From JAHBNG01 sp039028975 (GTDB lineage Bacteria > Chloroflexota > Anaerolineae > Caldilineales > Caldilineaceae), in the NCBI GenBank assembly GCA_039028975.1, contig JBCCHB010000007.1, positions 108,068 to 172,067 of the forward strand: a stretch of 64,000 bases of DNA, in the 5' to 3' direction. The position numbers and the translations under genes are program-made. Positions 1 to 8,371 of the stretch are shown here, piece after piece; positions within the stretch are counted from its first letter, which is position 1; the number at the start of each line of letters is the position of its first letter. The notes beneath the pieces were generated by a model that saw only the letters and a list, made by a program, of their open reading frames with translations, did not search any database and was not told the DNA's origin.

Positions 1-78
1 CGTCCGCAATAGGAAGGACATCGACTGGGCAGACTTAGGACTGAGCAACCAAATGACTGCGGGCTACTAATCATTGCC

Positions 79-1569
79 TTACTCCTTCACGTATCGGGTC
101 CGCAGCGTAAAGACGCTATCTCCACTCAAAATGGCTCCCCGTCCAAATAAGCGTCCATTCTGCCAGTTGGACAGCCCCAACTCTGGCCGATGTAGGGCAA
201 ATTGACCATCAACCCAGCGGGTATAGTCGTTGGAGGTAAAAGGGGCGTTGATGGTGTCGTAGAAATGTTCATGCTCAGCTTGCTCTTCAGATAGAAGGGC
301 ACCGATGAATTGGGGACTTTGTGCATTAAATAATGCGACAGCCTCATCCACGGAATTGACCAAGGTAAGGGTGACCTCAGGGGACTCCTCCCATTCCCAT
401 TCCTGGCCCAGGTCGGTTGGGGCAATGGTTTGTGCCTGGGGTTCGTCCACATTGCCTTCGGCCCGACCGATGGGAACAATTTTCTGGAAAAGGTCTTGGG
501 GCACAGCGCTTTCGCTCCCCTGAGCCACGTGAAGCTTGAAGTTGTGTTCACGCCGCTTGCCCGCTTCTTCCAGGCCTCGCAAAAACGCGGGGGCCAATAC
601 GTCTGCTTGGGATCGGACGATACAGCAGGTATTGAGCGTGTTGCAAACTTTGCGGTCCAAGGAACGTACGACCGCATCCTCCAGGATGGCTGCATCAGCT
701 GATTCGGCTGCCACAATCCAGGCCCCACCAGTCCCATGGAGGCTTACCGGGACTCCGACACTGCGGGCCAAGGAGCCGAGCATCTCTACCGCAGGGCCAG
801 AACCCCGAGCAACAGCCAAAGAGAGCCGCTCATCCAGGAAAAGTGCCCATCCTGCAGCATGGGCTGAACTTTCGACTAAGCTGGCTGCCCCGTTGGGCAA
901 GCCCGCAGCCTCAAGCGCCGGATTGAGCGCATATTCCATAATAGCCTGCGCCGTACGTAATGCGTCACTGCCAATGCGAAAGACGACCGTATTGCCGCTG
1001 CGCAAAACACCACACGCATCCGCTAGAACATTGGGGCGACCTTCAAAGACAAAGGCAATTACCCCTAGGGCGGCCCCTACCAACTCTACCCTGAAGCCGT
1101 CATGCTGAACGGTCTCTACAATGTGGCCCCGCTGAGAAGGCGCATGGATCCAGCCGCGCAAGCCGTCAATCATGCCTTGACGTAACTTACTAGTGGCCTC
1201 CAATCTTGTTGTGGAACGCCCTCGCGCTTTCGCACTGTCTACATCTTTCGCATTTACCTCAGCAATCTGTGTCCAAATCTTATCATCTTCCAGAGCTGCC
1301 GCAAATTGACCATAAAATTCTAAAATCTGCCCATCCGAAACCGTCCCCATTTGATGAAAGGCATCCACACTACGCGTTACGGCATTGGCGGCAATCGCCC
1401 GCTCAGTGGCTGGAATCCGCAGTAATTCTCCCGATGAGGATGCAACGGCCAAGGTATCCCCTGGCTCAAAGGCCGCGGCCAACTCTTCAGTGACTCGGAT
1501 CACGCTGCCGCTGGCTGTTAAGACCGGCATACCGGCTTCTATTTTGTCTAGCGTTTCAAATTGGGGCAT
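79..1569 (-). CDS. proA: Glutamate-5-semialdehyde dehydrogenase-like protein (ProA family)
   Basis: ProA reduces gamma-glutamyl phosphate to glutamate semialdehyde with NADPH in proline synthesis. The FEGRPNV segment, the SGNTVVFR segment and the catalytic-cysteine region KVCNTLNT (about residue 310) match the ProA branch of aldehyde dehydrogenases. At 496 residues it is about 70 longer than usual ProA because of an N-terminal extension (ASGSVIRVTEELAAAFEPGDTLAV) that I cannot assign. The ATG at 1569 has an AGAGGA Shine-Dalgarno inside the 3' end of the upstream thioesterase gene, four bases away, so the two are co-transcribed. No proB is nearby, so a ProA-like aldehyde dehydrogenase with another substrate is possible. 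Confidence 0.8.
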   Translation of the reverse strand: MPQFETLDKIEAGMPVLTASGSVIRVTEELAAAFEPGDTLAVASSSGELLRIPATERAIAANAVTRSVDAFHQMGTVSDGQILEFYGQFAAALEDDKIWTQIAEVNAKDVDSAKARGRSTTRLEATSKLRQGMIDGLRGWIHAPSQRGHIVETVQHDGFRVELVGAALGVIAFVFEGRPNVLADACGVLRSGNTVVFRIGSDALRTAQAIMEYALNPALEAAGLPNGAASLVESSAHAAGWALFLDERLSLAVARGSGPAVEMLGSLARSVGVPVSLHGTGGAWIVAAESADAAILEDAVVRSLDRKVCNTLNTCCIVRSQADVLAPAFLRGLEEAGKRREHNFKLHVAQGSESAVPQDLFQKIVPIGRAEGNVDEPQAQTIAPTDLGQEWEWEESPEVTLTLVNSVDEAVALFNAQSPQFIGALLSEEQAEHEHFYDTINAPFTSNDYTRWVDGQFALHRPELGLSNWQNGRLFGRGAILSGDSVFTLRTRYVKE

Positions 1570-1573
1570 GGTT

Positions 1574-2029
1574 TCATTCCTCTGTCTTTCTCTTTTTTGC
1601 TCCCAGCACTGGGTCTTTCCGCCAATACGCTACGCCTTGGAAGCGTGCCACCGTCTCGCCATCCTGATTGACAATCTCCACATCACCACTGCTGGTGCGT
1701 CCACTTTGGGTCATAATTTGGGCTATAGCAGTCAGCCGATCACCTAGTTTGGCCGCGCTGGTAAAGATAACGTGAGCAGAGAGCGTCACCATGGCTTGAT
1801 TTTTGGCCAGGCAAGCATAGGCAAAGGCATTATCGGCTAGGAAGAATATAAAGCCTCCGTGGCAGAATTTGCCTGAGTTGAGCATGTCTTCACGAATAGT
1901 CATATGGCAGACCGCGCGACCGGGTTGAAATGGCTCGGCTTCGATACCTAGCATATCGAGAAATCTGTGATCAACCGCAGTGATTTTTTCCCCGATTTTT
2001 AGGGCTGTTTCTTCGGGTGTATAGTTCAT
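1574..2029 (-). CDS. paaI: PaaI-type hotdog-fold acyl-CoA thioesterase
   Basis: A 151-residue single hotdog domain. The segment NSGKFCHGGFIFFLADNAFAYA carries the conserved HGG and the Asp of PaaI thioesterases, which hydrolyse (hydroxy)phenylacetyl-CoA and related aryl-CoA thioesters, often to release stalled CoA. The residues after the hotdog core (AKKRKTEE) are a short charged tail. It is the first gene of a two-gene minus-strand unit with the ProA-like dehydrogenase. No other paa genes are present, so a general CoA-salvage or proof-reading role is as likely as phenylacetate breakdown. Confidence 0.85.
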   Translation of the reverse strand: MNYTPEETALKIGEKITAVDHRFLDMLGIEAEPFQPGRAVCHMTIREDMLNSGKFCHGGFIFFLADNAFAYACLAKNQAMVTLSAHVIFTSAAKLGDRLTAIAQIMTQSGRTSSGDVEIVNQDGETVARFQGVAYWRKDPVLGAKKRKTEE

Positions 2030-2556
2030 GTTGTGTATCTGGTTTATTATAGAACTCGCTTTTTCATAATTCGATTCTCTGGCATGTTAATGACTTGTCC
2101 ATTGTTGCCTGTTAATAACCATGCCATTGTATCATGAAATCAGTTAATTGTGGATGGAAACTACACCTGTGGGTGCCTTTGGGTTTCGGGGCGAGAATGT
2201 TAGCCAGTCGAGTGCGTCGCACTCTTGTACCCCCGTTAATTGTGGATGGGAAATCATATCTGTTTATACTCTGCATCGTGCCTACTCCACTGCGAGCTGC
2301 CGATTCTTACATGTAGGTAGACCTATACTGCGGTCGTTATGAAAACAGGTGTTTTCCGAAGCTCTACCAGAGAGACCAAACACCTGTTTTCAAACGGAGC
2401 TGAGTATAAATAGAGGTTAGCTAAAGTAGATAAGTGCTTGGCAAACTTGAACCTCACCGAATTATACAGGATAATAGGTATGCAGACTCGAATTTTAACC
2501 TGACCTTTTATACAATTCAGAGCATACGCCGAGAGAATAGTGAGAAACGATCTAGA
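2030..2556. other. Divergent intergenic region with a strong inverted repeat
   Basis: No gene is supported here. The region separates the minus-strand thioesterase from the plus-strand mutase subunit. It contains two imperfect copies of GTTAATTGTGGATGG (from about 2143 and 2236) and a perfect 14-bp inverted repeat, 2341-2354 (GAAAACAGGTGTTT) and 2378-2391, with a 23-nt loop that holds its own CTCT/AGAG stem. The inverted repeat is upstream of the mutase gene and could be a leader structure, an operator or the remnant of a small mobile element. No cobalamin riboswitch box was recognised. Confidence 0.5.
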
Positions 2557-3015
2557 ATGAATCAACGAACTCCCCGAGTGCTTCTGGCTAAGCCCGGACT
2601 TGACGGTCATGATCGTGGTGCCAAAGTGATCGCCCGTTCTTTGCGAGACGCTGGCTTTGAGGTAATCTACACCGGCATTCGGCAGACTCCCCAGATGATT
2701 GCAGAAGCTGCCCTGCAAGAAGATGTTGATATCGTTGGCATGAGCATCCTAAGTGGTGCGCATATGACCCTCTGTCCCAAAGTGGTTGATCTACTACACA
2801 CCCAGGGTCAAGATGATGTCCTTGTCCTTGTCGGAGGCATCATTCCTGATGAGGATATCGCTCCACTCAAAGATTCCGGGGTTGATGCGGTCTTTGGCCC
2901 CGGCACATCTACCCAAGATATCATCGATTACATCCGCACTGTGTTTCAAGAGCGAGCAGGTATAGACCTTGAAGAAGACGCTGAAGACGAAGCGGTGGGC
3001 CGACTTGATGCATAG
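2557..3015 (+). CDS. mcmA2: Methylmalonyl-CoA mutase, cobalamin-binding C-terminal subunit
   Basis: A 152-residue free-standing B12-binding domain. The motif LDGHDRG (DxHxxG, cobalt-ligating His) occurs at the N terminus, and VGMSILSGAH and VGGIIPDEDI are the usual SxL and GG elements of the base-off/His-on Rossmann domain. In the two-subunit form it pairs with a separate catalytic large subunit to convert methylmalonyl-CoA to succinyl-CoA; no large subunit is in this window. The start chosen is ATG 2557 (MNQRTPRVLLAKPG), where family homology begins; the frame is open back to 2434 but that stretch has no family similarity. It overlaps meaB by 8 bases. Confidence 0.9.
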   Translation: MNQRTPRVLLAKPGLDGHDRGAKVIARSLRDAGFEVIYTGIRQTPQMIAEAALQEDVDIVGMSILSGAHMTLCPKVVDLLHTQGQDDVLVLVGGIIPDEDIAPLKDSGVDAVFGPGTSTQDIIDYIRTVFQERAGIDLEEDAEDEAVGRLDA

Positions 3016-4051
3016 TAAGCTTATGCAGGGCGTGCTGGAGGGAAATCGATTACAGGTTGCCCGGGCCATTACCCTTGTTGAAAATGAGCAACCTGACGCA
3101 CCGTCGCTGCTCAGCAGCCTCTACACCCACGCGGGCAAGGCCCACATTATCGGCATAACCGGCGCACCAGGTACGGGCAAATCTACTCTGGTTACGGCTT
3201 TGGCCCAAAGCTATCGCAGGGCTGACCTCACGGTGGCCATTGTTGCCATTGATCCAACCAGCCCCTTCAGCGGTGGTGCCCTATTGGGCGACCGAGTACG
3301 AATGAGGGCCTTGTCAGGTGACTCCGGGGCTTTTATCCGTAGCATGGCCACTCGCGGCAGCTTAGGCGGGTTGAGCAAAACCACCAGTGATGCCGTGACG
3401 GTTCTGGACGCCGCGGGCTTTGATCGGATACTGGTTGAGACAGTGGGCGTAGGTCAAGCAGAGATTGAAATTGTGAGCACCGCTCATACCACGCTAGTTG
3501 TGGAAGCACCAGGAATGGGCGACGAGGTGCAGGCGATCAAGGCGGGCATCTTGGAAATCGCCGATCTCCTCGTCGTAAACAAAGCCGACCGCCCAGGAGT
3601 AGATAAAACGATTCAAGCCTTAGAGATGGTGCTCGCTGTTGATAGTGGCGTTACCCGCCAAGTTCGCCACCATGGTCAACTACTTCCAGTTAATATGATG
3701 CAGCCAGTTAGTGAAATCGCGCCGGGCCTCTCATCAGACACGAAAGGTTTGCCAGAGAATCAATGGGAGATCTCTGTGCAAAAGACTGTTGCAACGTCTG
3801 GGGATGGTGTTGATTTGCTGCGAGAGCGAATCGATGAGCATCATCGATGGCTTGTGGATTCAGGGGAGTTGGCAGTTCGGGAAGAGCTTCGTATCAGCAA
3901 AACCATAGAAAACATTGTCCGGGCTGACCTAAACCGACGAATCCGCAAGGCCATGCCAGCCGAGACGAGTTCCAGCATGATCGAGCGGATCCGGCAGCGT
4001 ATTAGTGATCCGTATGCCGAAGCTACATCGATCCTAAGTCGCATTACATAG
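3008..4051 (+). CDS. meaB: Methylmalonyl-CoA mutase-associated GTPase MeaB (ArgK family)
   Basis: MeaB is a G3E-family GTPase that loads and protects the adenosylcobalamin of methylmalonyl-CoA mutase. Visible are the P loop GAPGTGKST (about residue 45), the switch segment with ETVGVGQAE, and NKAD for guanine recognition. The length of 347 residues is normal. ATG 3008 overlaps the stop of the mutase subunit gene (8 bases), typical of translational coupling; the frame opens slightly earlier at 2969 but the extra residues (MKKTLKTKRWAD) lack similarity. Its position directly behind the B12 subunit fixes the role. Confidence 0.93.
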   Translation: MHSKLMQGVLEGNRLQVARAITLVENEQPDAPSLLSSLYTHAGKAHIIGITGAPGTGKSTLVTALAQSYRRADLTVAIVAIDPTSPFSGGALLGDRVRMRALSGDSGAFIRSMATRGSLGGLSKTTSDAVTVLDAAGFDRILVETVGVGQAEIEIVSTAHTTLVVEAPGMGDEVQAIKAGILEIADLLVVNKADRPGVDKTIQALEMVLAVDSGVTRQVRHHGQLLPVNMMQPVSEIAPGLSSDTKGLPENQWEISVQKTVATSGDGVDLLRERIDEHHRWLVDSGELAVREELRISKTIENIVRADLNRRIRKAMPAETSSSMIERIRQRISDPYAEATSILSRIT

Positions 4052-4100
4052 AAGGACAGCTAGGGCTTCAACTTAGGTCGACCCACTTCAGTTCAGCGGC

Positions 4101-4904
4101 CTAGACAAGTGCCTCTAGCTCATGAATATAGTCTGTCATGAGGTGATGGCTTACCCGCCCTGTTATAAACTTATAGGTAAAGTGCCGACCGATGTGATCA
4201 ACGGTATTGACGTGGCGATAGCCGTTCCACCAGCGTGGCAGACCAGGGACAATATCCAGCCCATTGACCATACGATAGCTACGGGAAATATTGGCATCAA
4301 AGAGATCCCGGAACTGGGGATTTCCGACACGAGGAGAGCCAAAGGTAAAGATCTCAATGGGCCATTTACCCTCATATGATAGTTGAAAGTCAATCGCACA
4401 GAGCGTGGCCAGTGCCCCGCCCAGGCTATGGCCCGTGACAGTTATGCTGCCTGGATTATACTGCCGTATGTACTGATGTAATCCATCCTGTACAGATTGG
4501 TAGGCACGGACGAAGCCATTGTGCATCTTGGCTAAAGGAGCGTCTGGGGCCAAATCAGTGCGGCCTTCTGCAGGTCGGATCGCCTCTAGTTGGGCTACGT
4601 CCTCTGCAGGGGATACGGTGTCCTCTAGAAGATTCATAGGATCGTCTGACGTATTCTCAAAGGTGAATAGATCGCGGCTAAATATAATATTGGTGCGCCA
4701 GTCTCGGATATTTTCTGTGCCCCTGAAAATGATGTAGACAGCATCGTTTTCCGGAACTGGTAAAATGACGCTTTGGGTATCCGTCCCTTTGTTTTCAAAG
4801 ATCTCCGGAGTACTATTGGGAAAACCACTAAACTTTATTGTATCCAGGTCTCCATAGACTTCTTGAGCCAGCTTTGCACAGACAAGTGCTCTTGAATAAT
4901 TCAT
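4101..4904 (-). CDS. Class 3 (fungal-type) lipase family protein
   Basis: Triacylglycerol lipase-like alpha/beta hydrolase of 267 residues. The nucleophile elbow is TGHSLGGALATLCA, the likely catalytic Asp is in NGLDIVPGLP and the His is in the HVNTVDHIGRH region. The segment FRGTENIRDWRTN is the oxyanion/lid region typical of Lipase_3. There is no signal peptide, so it acts in the cytoplasm or is released by another route. It is divergent from hisD with 60 bases between the starts. The natural substrate cannot be told from sequence. Confidence 0.85.
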   Translation of the reverse strand: MNYSRALVCAKLAQEVYGDLDTIKFSGFPNSTPEIFENKGTDTQSVILPVPENDAVYIIFRGTENIRDWRTNIIFSRDLFTFENTSDDPMNLLEDTVSPAEDVAQLEAIRPAEGRTDLAPDAPLAKMHNGFVRAYQSVQDGLHQYIRQYNPGSITVTGHSLGGALATLCAIDFQLSYEGKWPIEIFTFGSPRVGNPQFRDLFDANISRSYRMVNGLDIVPGLPRWWNGYRHVNTVDHIGRHFTYKFITGRVSHHLMTDYIHELEALV

Positions 4905-4964
4905 AAAATATAGCCCTCAAAATTTAAATCGGGAATGTAAAGAGAAACATCTAGAGAACAACGT

Positions 4965-6299
4965 ATGCTTACTACTTATTCGGTAAAGGATGCCCAATCG
5001 AGTATCCTCCAGCGAGAGAATGCCTTCTTATTTGATGAGTTTGATATGGGTGCCGATGAACGCGCAGAGTCTATTCGGATTTATGGTGAGGCCCTAACGC
5101 CAGAACAGGGTGTCCAGAAGATCCTGCGAGACGTCCGCCTACGGGGGAACCAAGCTATCCATGATTGGACGGAGCGCTTGGACCAGATTGCCGATGTTAC
5201 TCTAAAGACACCGGATGGTGAACCTCAGGCGGCGCTAGAGCGGATCGACCCTGAATTGCGTCACGCACTAGAATGTGCCGCTCAGCGAATACGCGATTTC
5301 CATAGCCGTCAACCCTTACCCAATTGGAGTACAAATGAGATGGGCGGTACCCTTGGCCAGCGGGTTACGCCGATTCAGCGGGTGGGTGTTTACGTGCCAG
5401 GTGGAACCGCTCCTCTTCCGTCAACTTTGCTCATGTGTGCCTTGCCTGGTCGGGTTGCTGGCGTCGAGGAACTGGTTGTAACTACCCCTCCTGGAGCCGA
5501 TGGTCGAATTCCCGATGTCATACTCGCGGCTGGGGCCATCGCGGGCGTCGACGAAATGTTGGCCATAGGCGGTGCCCAAGCTATAGGCGCACTCACCTTT
5601 GGCACGGAAAGCATTCGGCGAGTTGATAAGATCGTTGGCCCTGGCAGTCTTTGGGTTACATTGGCCAAGCGGCAGGTTTATGGCATTGTCGGCATTGATG
5701 GGCTTTATGGCCCAACTGAAACCGTTGTTGTGGCAGACGAAAGTGCCAACCCTGCTTGGGTTGCGGCCGACATGTTGGCTCAGGCCGAACATGATGTCCT
5801 GGCCACCGCTATTCTTTTTACCCCTTCAAAGCAGGTTGCCCATGCTGTTCAAGCAGAGATCGGACATCAGTTAGAACAGCTTACCCGTGCCGATGTCATT
5901 GCCGAGTCATTAACCAAACGGGGCGGAATTGTGCTCACTCATGATATGGACGAGGCTTGCCTATTGGCCAGCGACTTTGCGGCCGAACATACCTGTATTG
6001 CTAGCGAGACGCCCGAACGCTATACGTCTAAGATTCGCGATGCAGGTGGCCTCTTTGTCGGCGAGCGTTCGTTTGAAGTACTGGGTGATTATGTTGCTGG
6101 CCCTAGCCATACCATGCCCACCAGCGCCACTGCCCGCTTCGCCTCCCCCCTCAACGTGGCCGACTTTGTCAAGATCAGCAGCATCGTTGAACTCGATGCT
6201 GAGACTTCAGCCCAGCTAAGCCCGATTGCTGCTCGTATTGCCCTTGCGGAGGGATTGGATGGTCATGCTGCTGCGGCTCAGCAACGTCTGGCTAAATAA
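4965..6299 (+). CDS. hisD: Histidinol dehydrogenase
   Basis: HisD oxidises L-histidinol to L-histidine in two NAD-dependent steps. Length 444 is normal. Diagnostic segments: YVPGGTAPLPSTLLM, IGGAQAIGAL, GPGSLWVTLAKRQV, the zinc-ligand segment AQAEHD (Gln and His), AGPSHTMPTSATARF, and a C-terminal GLDGHAAAA whose His is a further metal ligand. The usual GPSE signature reads GPTE here, a mild change. It is not with other his genes. Related paralogues such as sulfopropanediol dehydrogenase share the fold, so a side function cannot be excluded. Confidence 0.88.
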   Translation: MLTTYSVKDAQSSILQRENAFLFDEFDMGADERAESIRIYGEALTPEQGVQKILRDVRLRGNQAIHDWTERLDQIADVTLKTPDGEPQAALERIDPELRHALECAAQRIRDFHSRQPLPNWSTNEMGGTLGQRVTPIQRVGVYVPGGTAPLPSTLLMCALPGRVAGVEELVVTTPPGADGRIPDVILAAGAIAGVDEMLAIGGAQAIGALTFGTESIRRVDKIVGPGSLWVTLAKRQVYGIVGIDGLYGPTETVVVADESANPAWVAADMLAQAEHDVLATAILFTPSKQVAHAVQAEIGHQLEQLTRADVIAESLTKRGGIVLTHDMDEACLLASDFAAEHTCIASETPERYTSKIRDAGGLFVGERSFEVLGDYVAGPSHTMPTSATARFASPLNVADFVKISSIVELDAETSAQLSPIAARIALAEGLDGHAAAAQQRLAK

Positions 6300-6816
6300 A
6301 GATTCATTGCCATCGGTTGCACTACTCAGGTTCTGTATAGATGACCAACCGCAGCATCATTCGATCACAATGCTGTATACTTCGCTGGAAAAGTCTTGTC
6401 CCGATTCGAGACCAATCCGCTCTAGAAAATTCTGAAAAGGAAGGACAGAAAAGTTCTGGTCATCTATAAGTGTACGATGAAGTAACTCTGGCCTAAGCGA
6501 CCAATCCCCATGCTCACGGGGACAAGCTGAGTGCGGGCTACCGAGTATAGTATAACACAGGCCATGATTGCCATGAAACAAAATTACCGGATGTACGTAT
6601 TGATTTATGACAAGCACTCATAACCATGCGAAACTAACTGAGATGTCGCTTTCATGAGCGTGGTGAGATCTAAATAAGCGTAGAGTAGGCCATCTAGCCC
6701 AGAGTGCATGTACTCATTCCAAACATGATGATTCACATGGGTGAGTTCAGTAGATAAATGATAAAGCGCAGTGCGATACAATAAACTGCTAAAAATATAA
6801 AGGAATGAAAATTAAC
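6300..6816. other. Intergenic region with one doubtful small frame
   Basis: This 517-bp gap separates hisD from the DUF4342 gene. A minus-strand frame from a GTG at 6617 to 6357 would encode 86 residues with no motif I recognise and no clear ribosome binding site; it may be spurious. Otherwise the region is moderately AT-rich and no terminator hairpin or repeat was evident. AAAGGA at 6799-6804 is the Shine-Dalgarno of the next gene. Confidence 0.4.
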
Positions 6817-7161
6817 ATGGAAAACAAAAATAACGGTGGCAACACAGAACGGACTTGGACGGAAGAGATCGAAATTGCTGGTGGTCAATTGGTCGAGCGC
6901 GTTAAAGACTTGTTAGAAGAAGGAAGCGTTCGTCGCCTGATTATTCGCCGCCCCGATGATGAGATTCTGCTCGAGGTTCCCCTAACTGCTGGTGCTGCAG
7001 TAGGAGGTGTCTTGGCTGTCTTTGCCCCTCTCCTGGCTGCAGTTGGTGCCATGGCAGCCTTGGTTGCCCAATTCAAAGTAGAAATTGTGCGAGAGGTTGA
7101 AGAAGAGAGTGAAGAGGAAGAAGTGCAGCAGATTGATGTAGAATCAGACGGCTCTGCATAA
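6817..7161 (+). CDS. DUF4342 domain-containing protein
   Basis: A 114-residue protein with a cytoplasmic N-terminal segment (GGQLVERVKDLLEEGSVRRLIIRRP), then a hydrophobic LEVPLTAGAAVGG...LLAAVGAMAALVAQF stretch, and a highly acidic tail (EEESEEEEVQQ). The RRLIIRR-(x)n-LLEVPLTAG pattern is that of DUF4342, whose function is unknown. ATG 6817 was chosen because the AAAGGA at 6799-6804 abuts the earlier ATG at 6805 and leaves 12 bases before 6817. The gene is followed 31 bp later by a paralogue with the same plan, so the pair probably forms one transcription unit. Confidence 0.8.
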   Translation: MENKNNGGNTERTWTEEIEIAGGQLVERVKDLLEEGSVRRLIIRRPDDEILLEVPLTAGAAVGGVLAVFAPLLAAVGAMAALVAQFKVEIVREVEEESEEEEVQQIDVESDGSA

Positions 7162-7192
7162 TTTCGATTTTGTATAGTAAAGAATAACCATT

Positions 7193-7525
7193 ATGAATGA
7201 AAATCAACAAAAACAGACTAAAGAAATGAACTGGACAGAGGATATAGGCGGGAAGACGGGCCGAGTCTGGGAACAGACCCAGGATTTGGTTCGACGCAGC
7301 AATGAAAGGCAGGTAGTCATTCGTCGCGGCAATCATTTGCAGCTCATGGCTTTCCCGCTTGTCTTTGGTGTGATTGGGGTCCTGATTCTCTTATGGCTCC
7401 TGCCCAAAACACTGGCGGTTGCTGCCATTGCAGCTATGATAGCGGGTATTACACTGGATATCGAGCGCACTCGCCCCCGACAACGGTCAGATATTGAAGA
7501 TATAGACTACTCTCACAAGGAATAG
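7193..7525 (+). CDS. DUF4342-like small membrane protein
   Basis: A 110-residue protein parallel in design to its upstream neighbour: WTEDIGGKTGRVWEQTQDLVRRSNERQVVIRRGNH, then two predicted membrane segments (FPLVFGVIGVLILLWLL and TLAVAAIAAMIAGITL), then a basic/acidic tail. The shared W-T-E-(E/D) start and the (R/Q)xxxIRR segment suggest a diverged tandem duplicate of the DUF4342 gene. No enzymatic motif is present. A perfect intrinsic terminator lies 165 bp downstream. Confidence 0.75.
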   Translation: MNENQQKQTKEMNWTEDIGGKTGRVWEQTQDLVRRSNERQVVIRRGNHLQLMAFPLVFGVIGVLILLWLLPKTLAVAAIAAMIAGITLDIERTRPRQRSDIEDIDYSHKE

Positions 7526-7689
7526 TCTCTGGGTCAGGTCGTTACGATTTTCCTACATAAACCTGACCTGGACAAGCCTGAACCAAAAGGGCTCACGCAT
7601 AGCCGCCAAGGTGCCGAGTTTTTTTCGCCTTGGCTTGAGAAAAGTTCATTGCTATCGGCTGGTTAGCTGAAAGCTCTGTTCTCTCTATC

Positions 7690-7728
7690 AAAGCGGTTGA
7701 CGATTGGTAAGATCGTCAACCGCTTTTC
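7690..7728 (+). terminator. Intrinsic terminator after the DUF4342 pair
   Basis: Perfect 15-bp stem, 7690-7704 (AAAGCGGTTGACGAT) with 7712-7726, a 7-nt loop and a T run at the end of the right arm. It lies 165 bp downstream of the DUF4342-like gene. The A run on the left side could also let it work on the opposite strand. Confidence 0.85.
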
Positions 7729-7743
7729 AATTGGTATCCTTTC

Positions 7744-7975
7744 CTGCCCTGAAAACTAAACAAAGATTTGAAGATTTCAAAGATAAAAAAAATCTACAAA
7801 ATCTTACTCATCTTTGTTGATTTTCATCCTTCCGCGGTGCAGTTGGATGAATGGATGTCTGCCCTATAAATAACAAAGATGAAAAGATTAGAAAGATTAA
7901 GAATCTGCACAATCTTCTAATCTTTGTTCGATTTTCATCCGTCCGTGGTGCAGTTGGATGGATGTCTGCCCTGTT
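7744..7975. repeat. Two-copy imperfect tandem repeat (115 and 107 bp)
   Basis: Units begin with CTGCCCT at 7744, 7859 and (partial) 7966. Each unit contains an AACAAAGAT...ATCTTTGTT inverted pair and the shared block TTCATCCxTCCGxGGTGCAG TTGGATG. Purine-rich AAGATT strings fill the middle. The units are non-coding and look like a local duplication of a hairpin-forming element. Confidence 0.75.
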
Positions 7976-8371
7976 AATCATCGTTCATAAAGCCCCATCG
8001 GAGTACGTAAAGTACGCTTCTCAAGCCAAACTAGGTATAAAAATCAGTCCTTGCCAATAATAAGCGAATAGTGTATGCTTTCAGTTTGATTGTACCCAAA
8101 ACCAATCTACATATTCCCACGCAATAGCACACAATCATTCGATTGCCGCGCGGGTCGCTCACCATATTCATCATTCCTGCAGATGAGATGACTGGGCTTT
8201 AGCATTAAATGTCAGTCGTTCGCAACGTCACGGAGAGCTTCTTCGGCTCTTCGTATTTGTTCCTTCGAGTGCTCAGAGCAGCTACTAAGCTGATCTCCGA
8301 GCCTTGCCCAGGGGCCGGAGGAATGAACTTGTGATCAACTGAGAATGTTGTATCAAGGAGAAAGTTCTATT
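7976..8371. other. Leader region of the giant SdrD-B gene
   Basis: About 400 bp without a supported gene. A hairpin-capable GAGAGCTTCTTCGGCTCTTC segment lies near 8231. The segment just before the gene ends in AAGGAG at 8355-8360, an ideal ribosome binding site for ATG 8372. No riboswitch was recognised. Confidence 0.4.

Noticed and set aside
2..70. Plus-strand frame open at the window edge, ending LGLSNQMTAGY before TAA at 68-70
   Set aside because: Only 22 codons are visible and no family can be recognised; it may be the 3' end of a gene convergent with the ProA-like gene.
536..1108. 190-codon plus-strand frame opposite proA
   Set aside because: Shadow of the ProA-like gene; composition biased to Ala/Ser/Arg as expected of an antisense frame.
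7744..7975. Possible CRISPR array from the repeated blocks
   Set aside because: Only two imperfect units of unequal length with no constant-length spacers.
8231..8330. Possible riboswitch in the leader of the SdrD-B gene
   Set aside because: A hairpin can be drawn, but no known riboswitch consensus was recognised.
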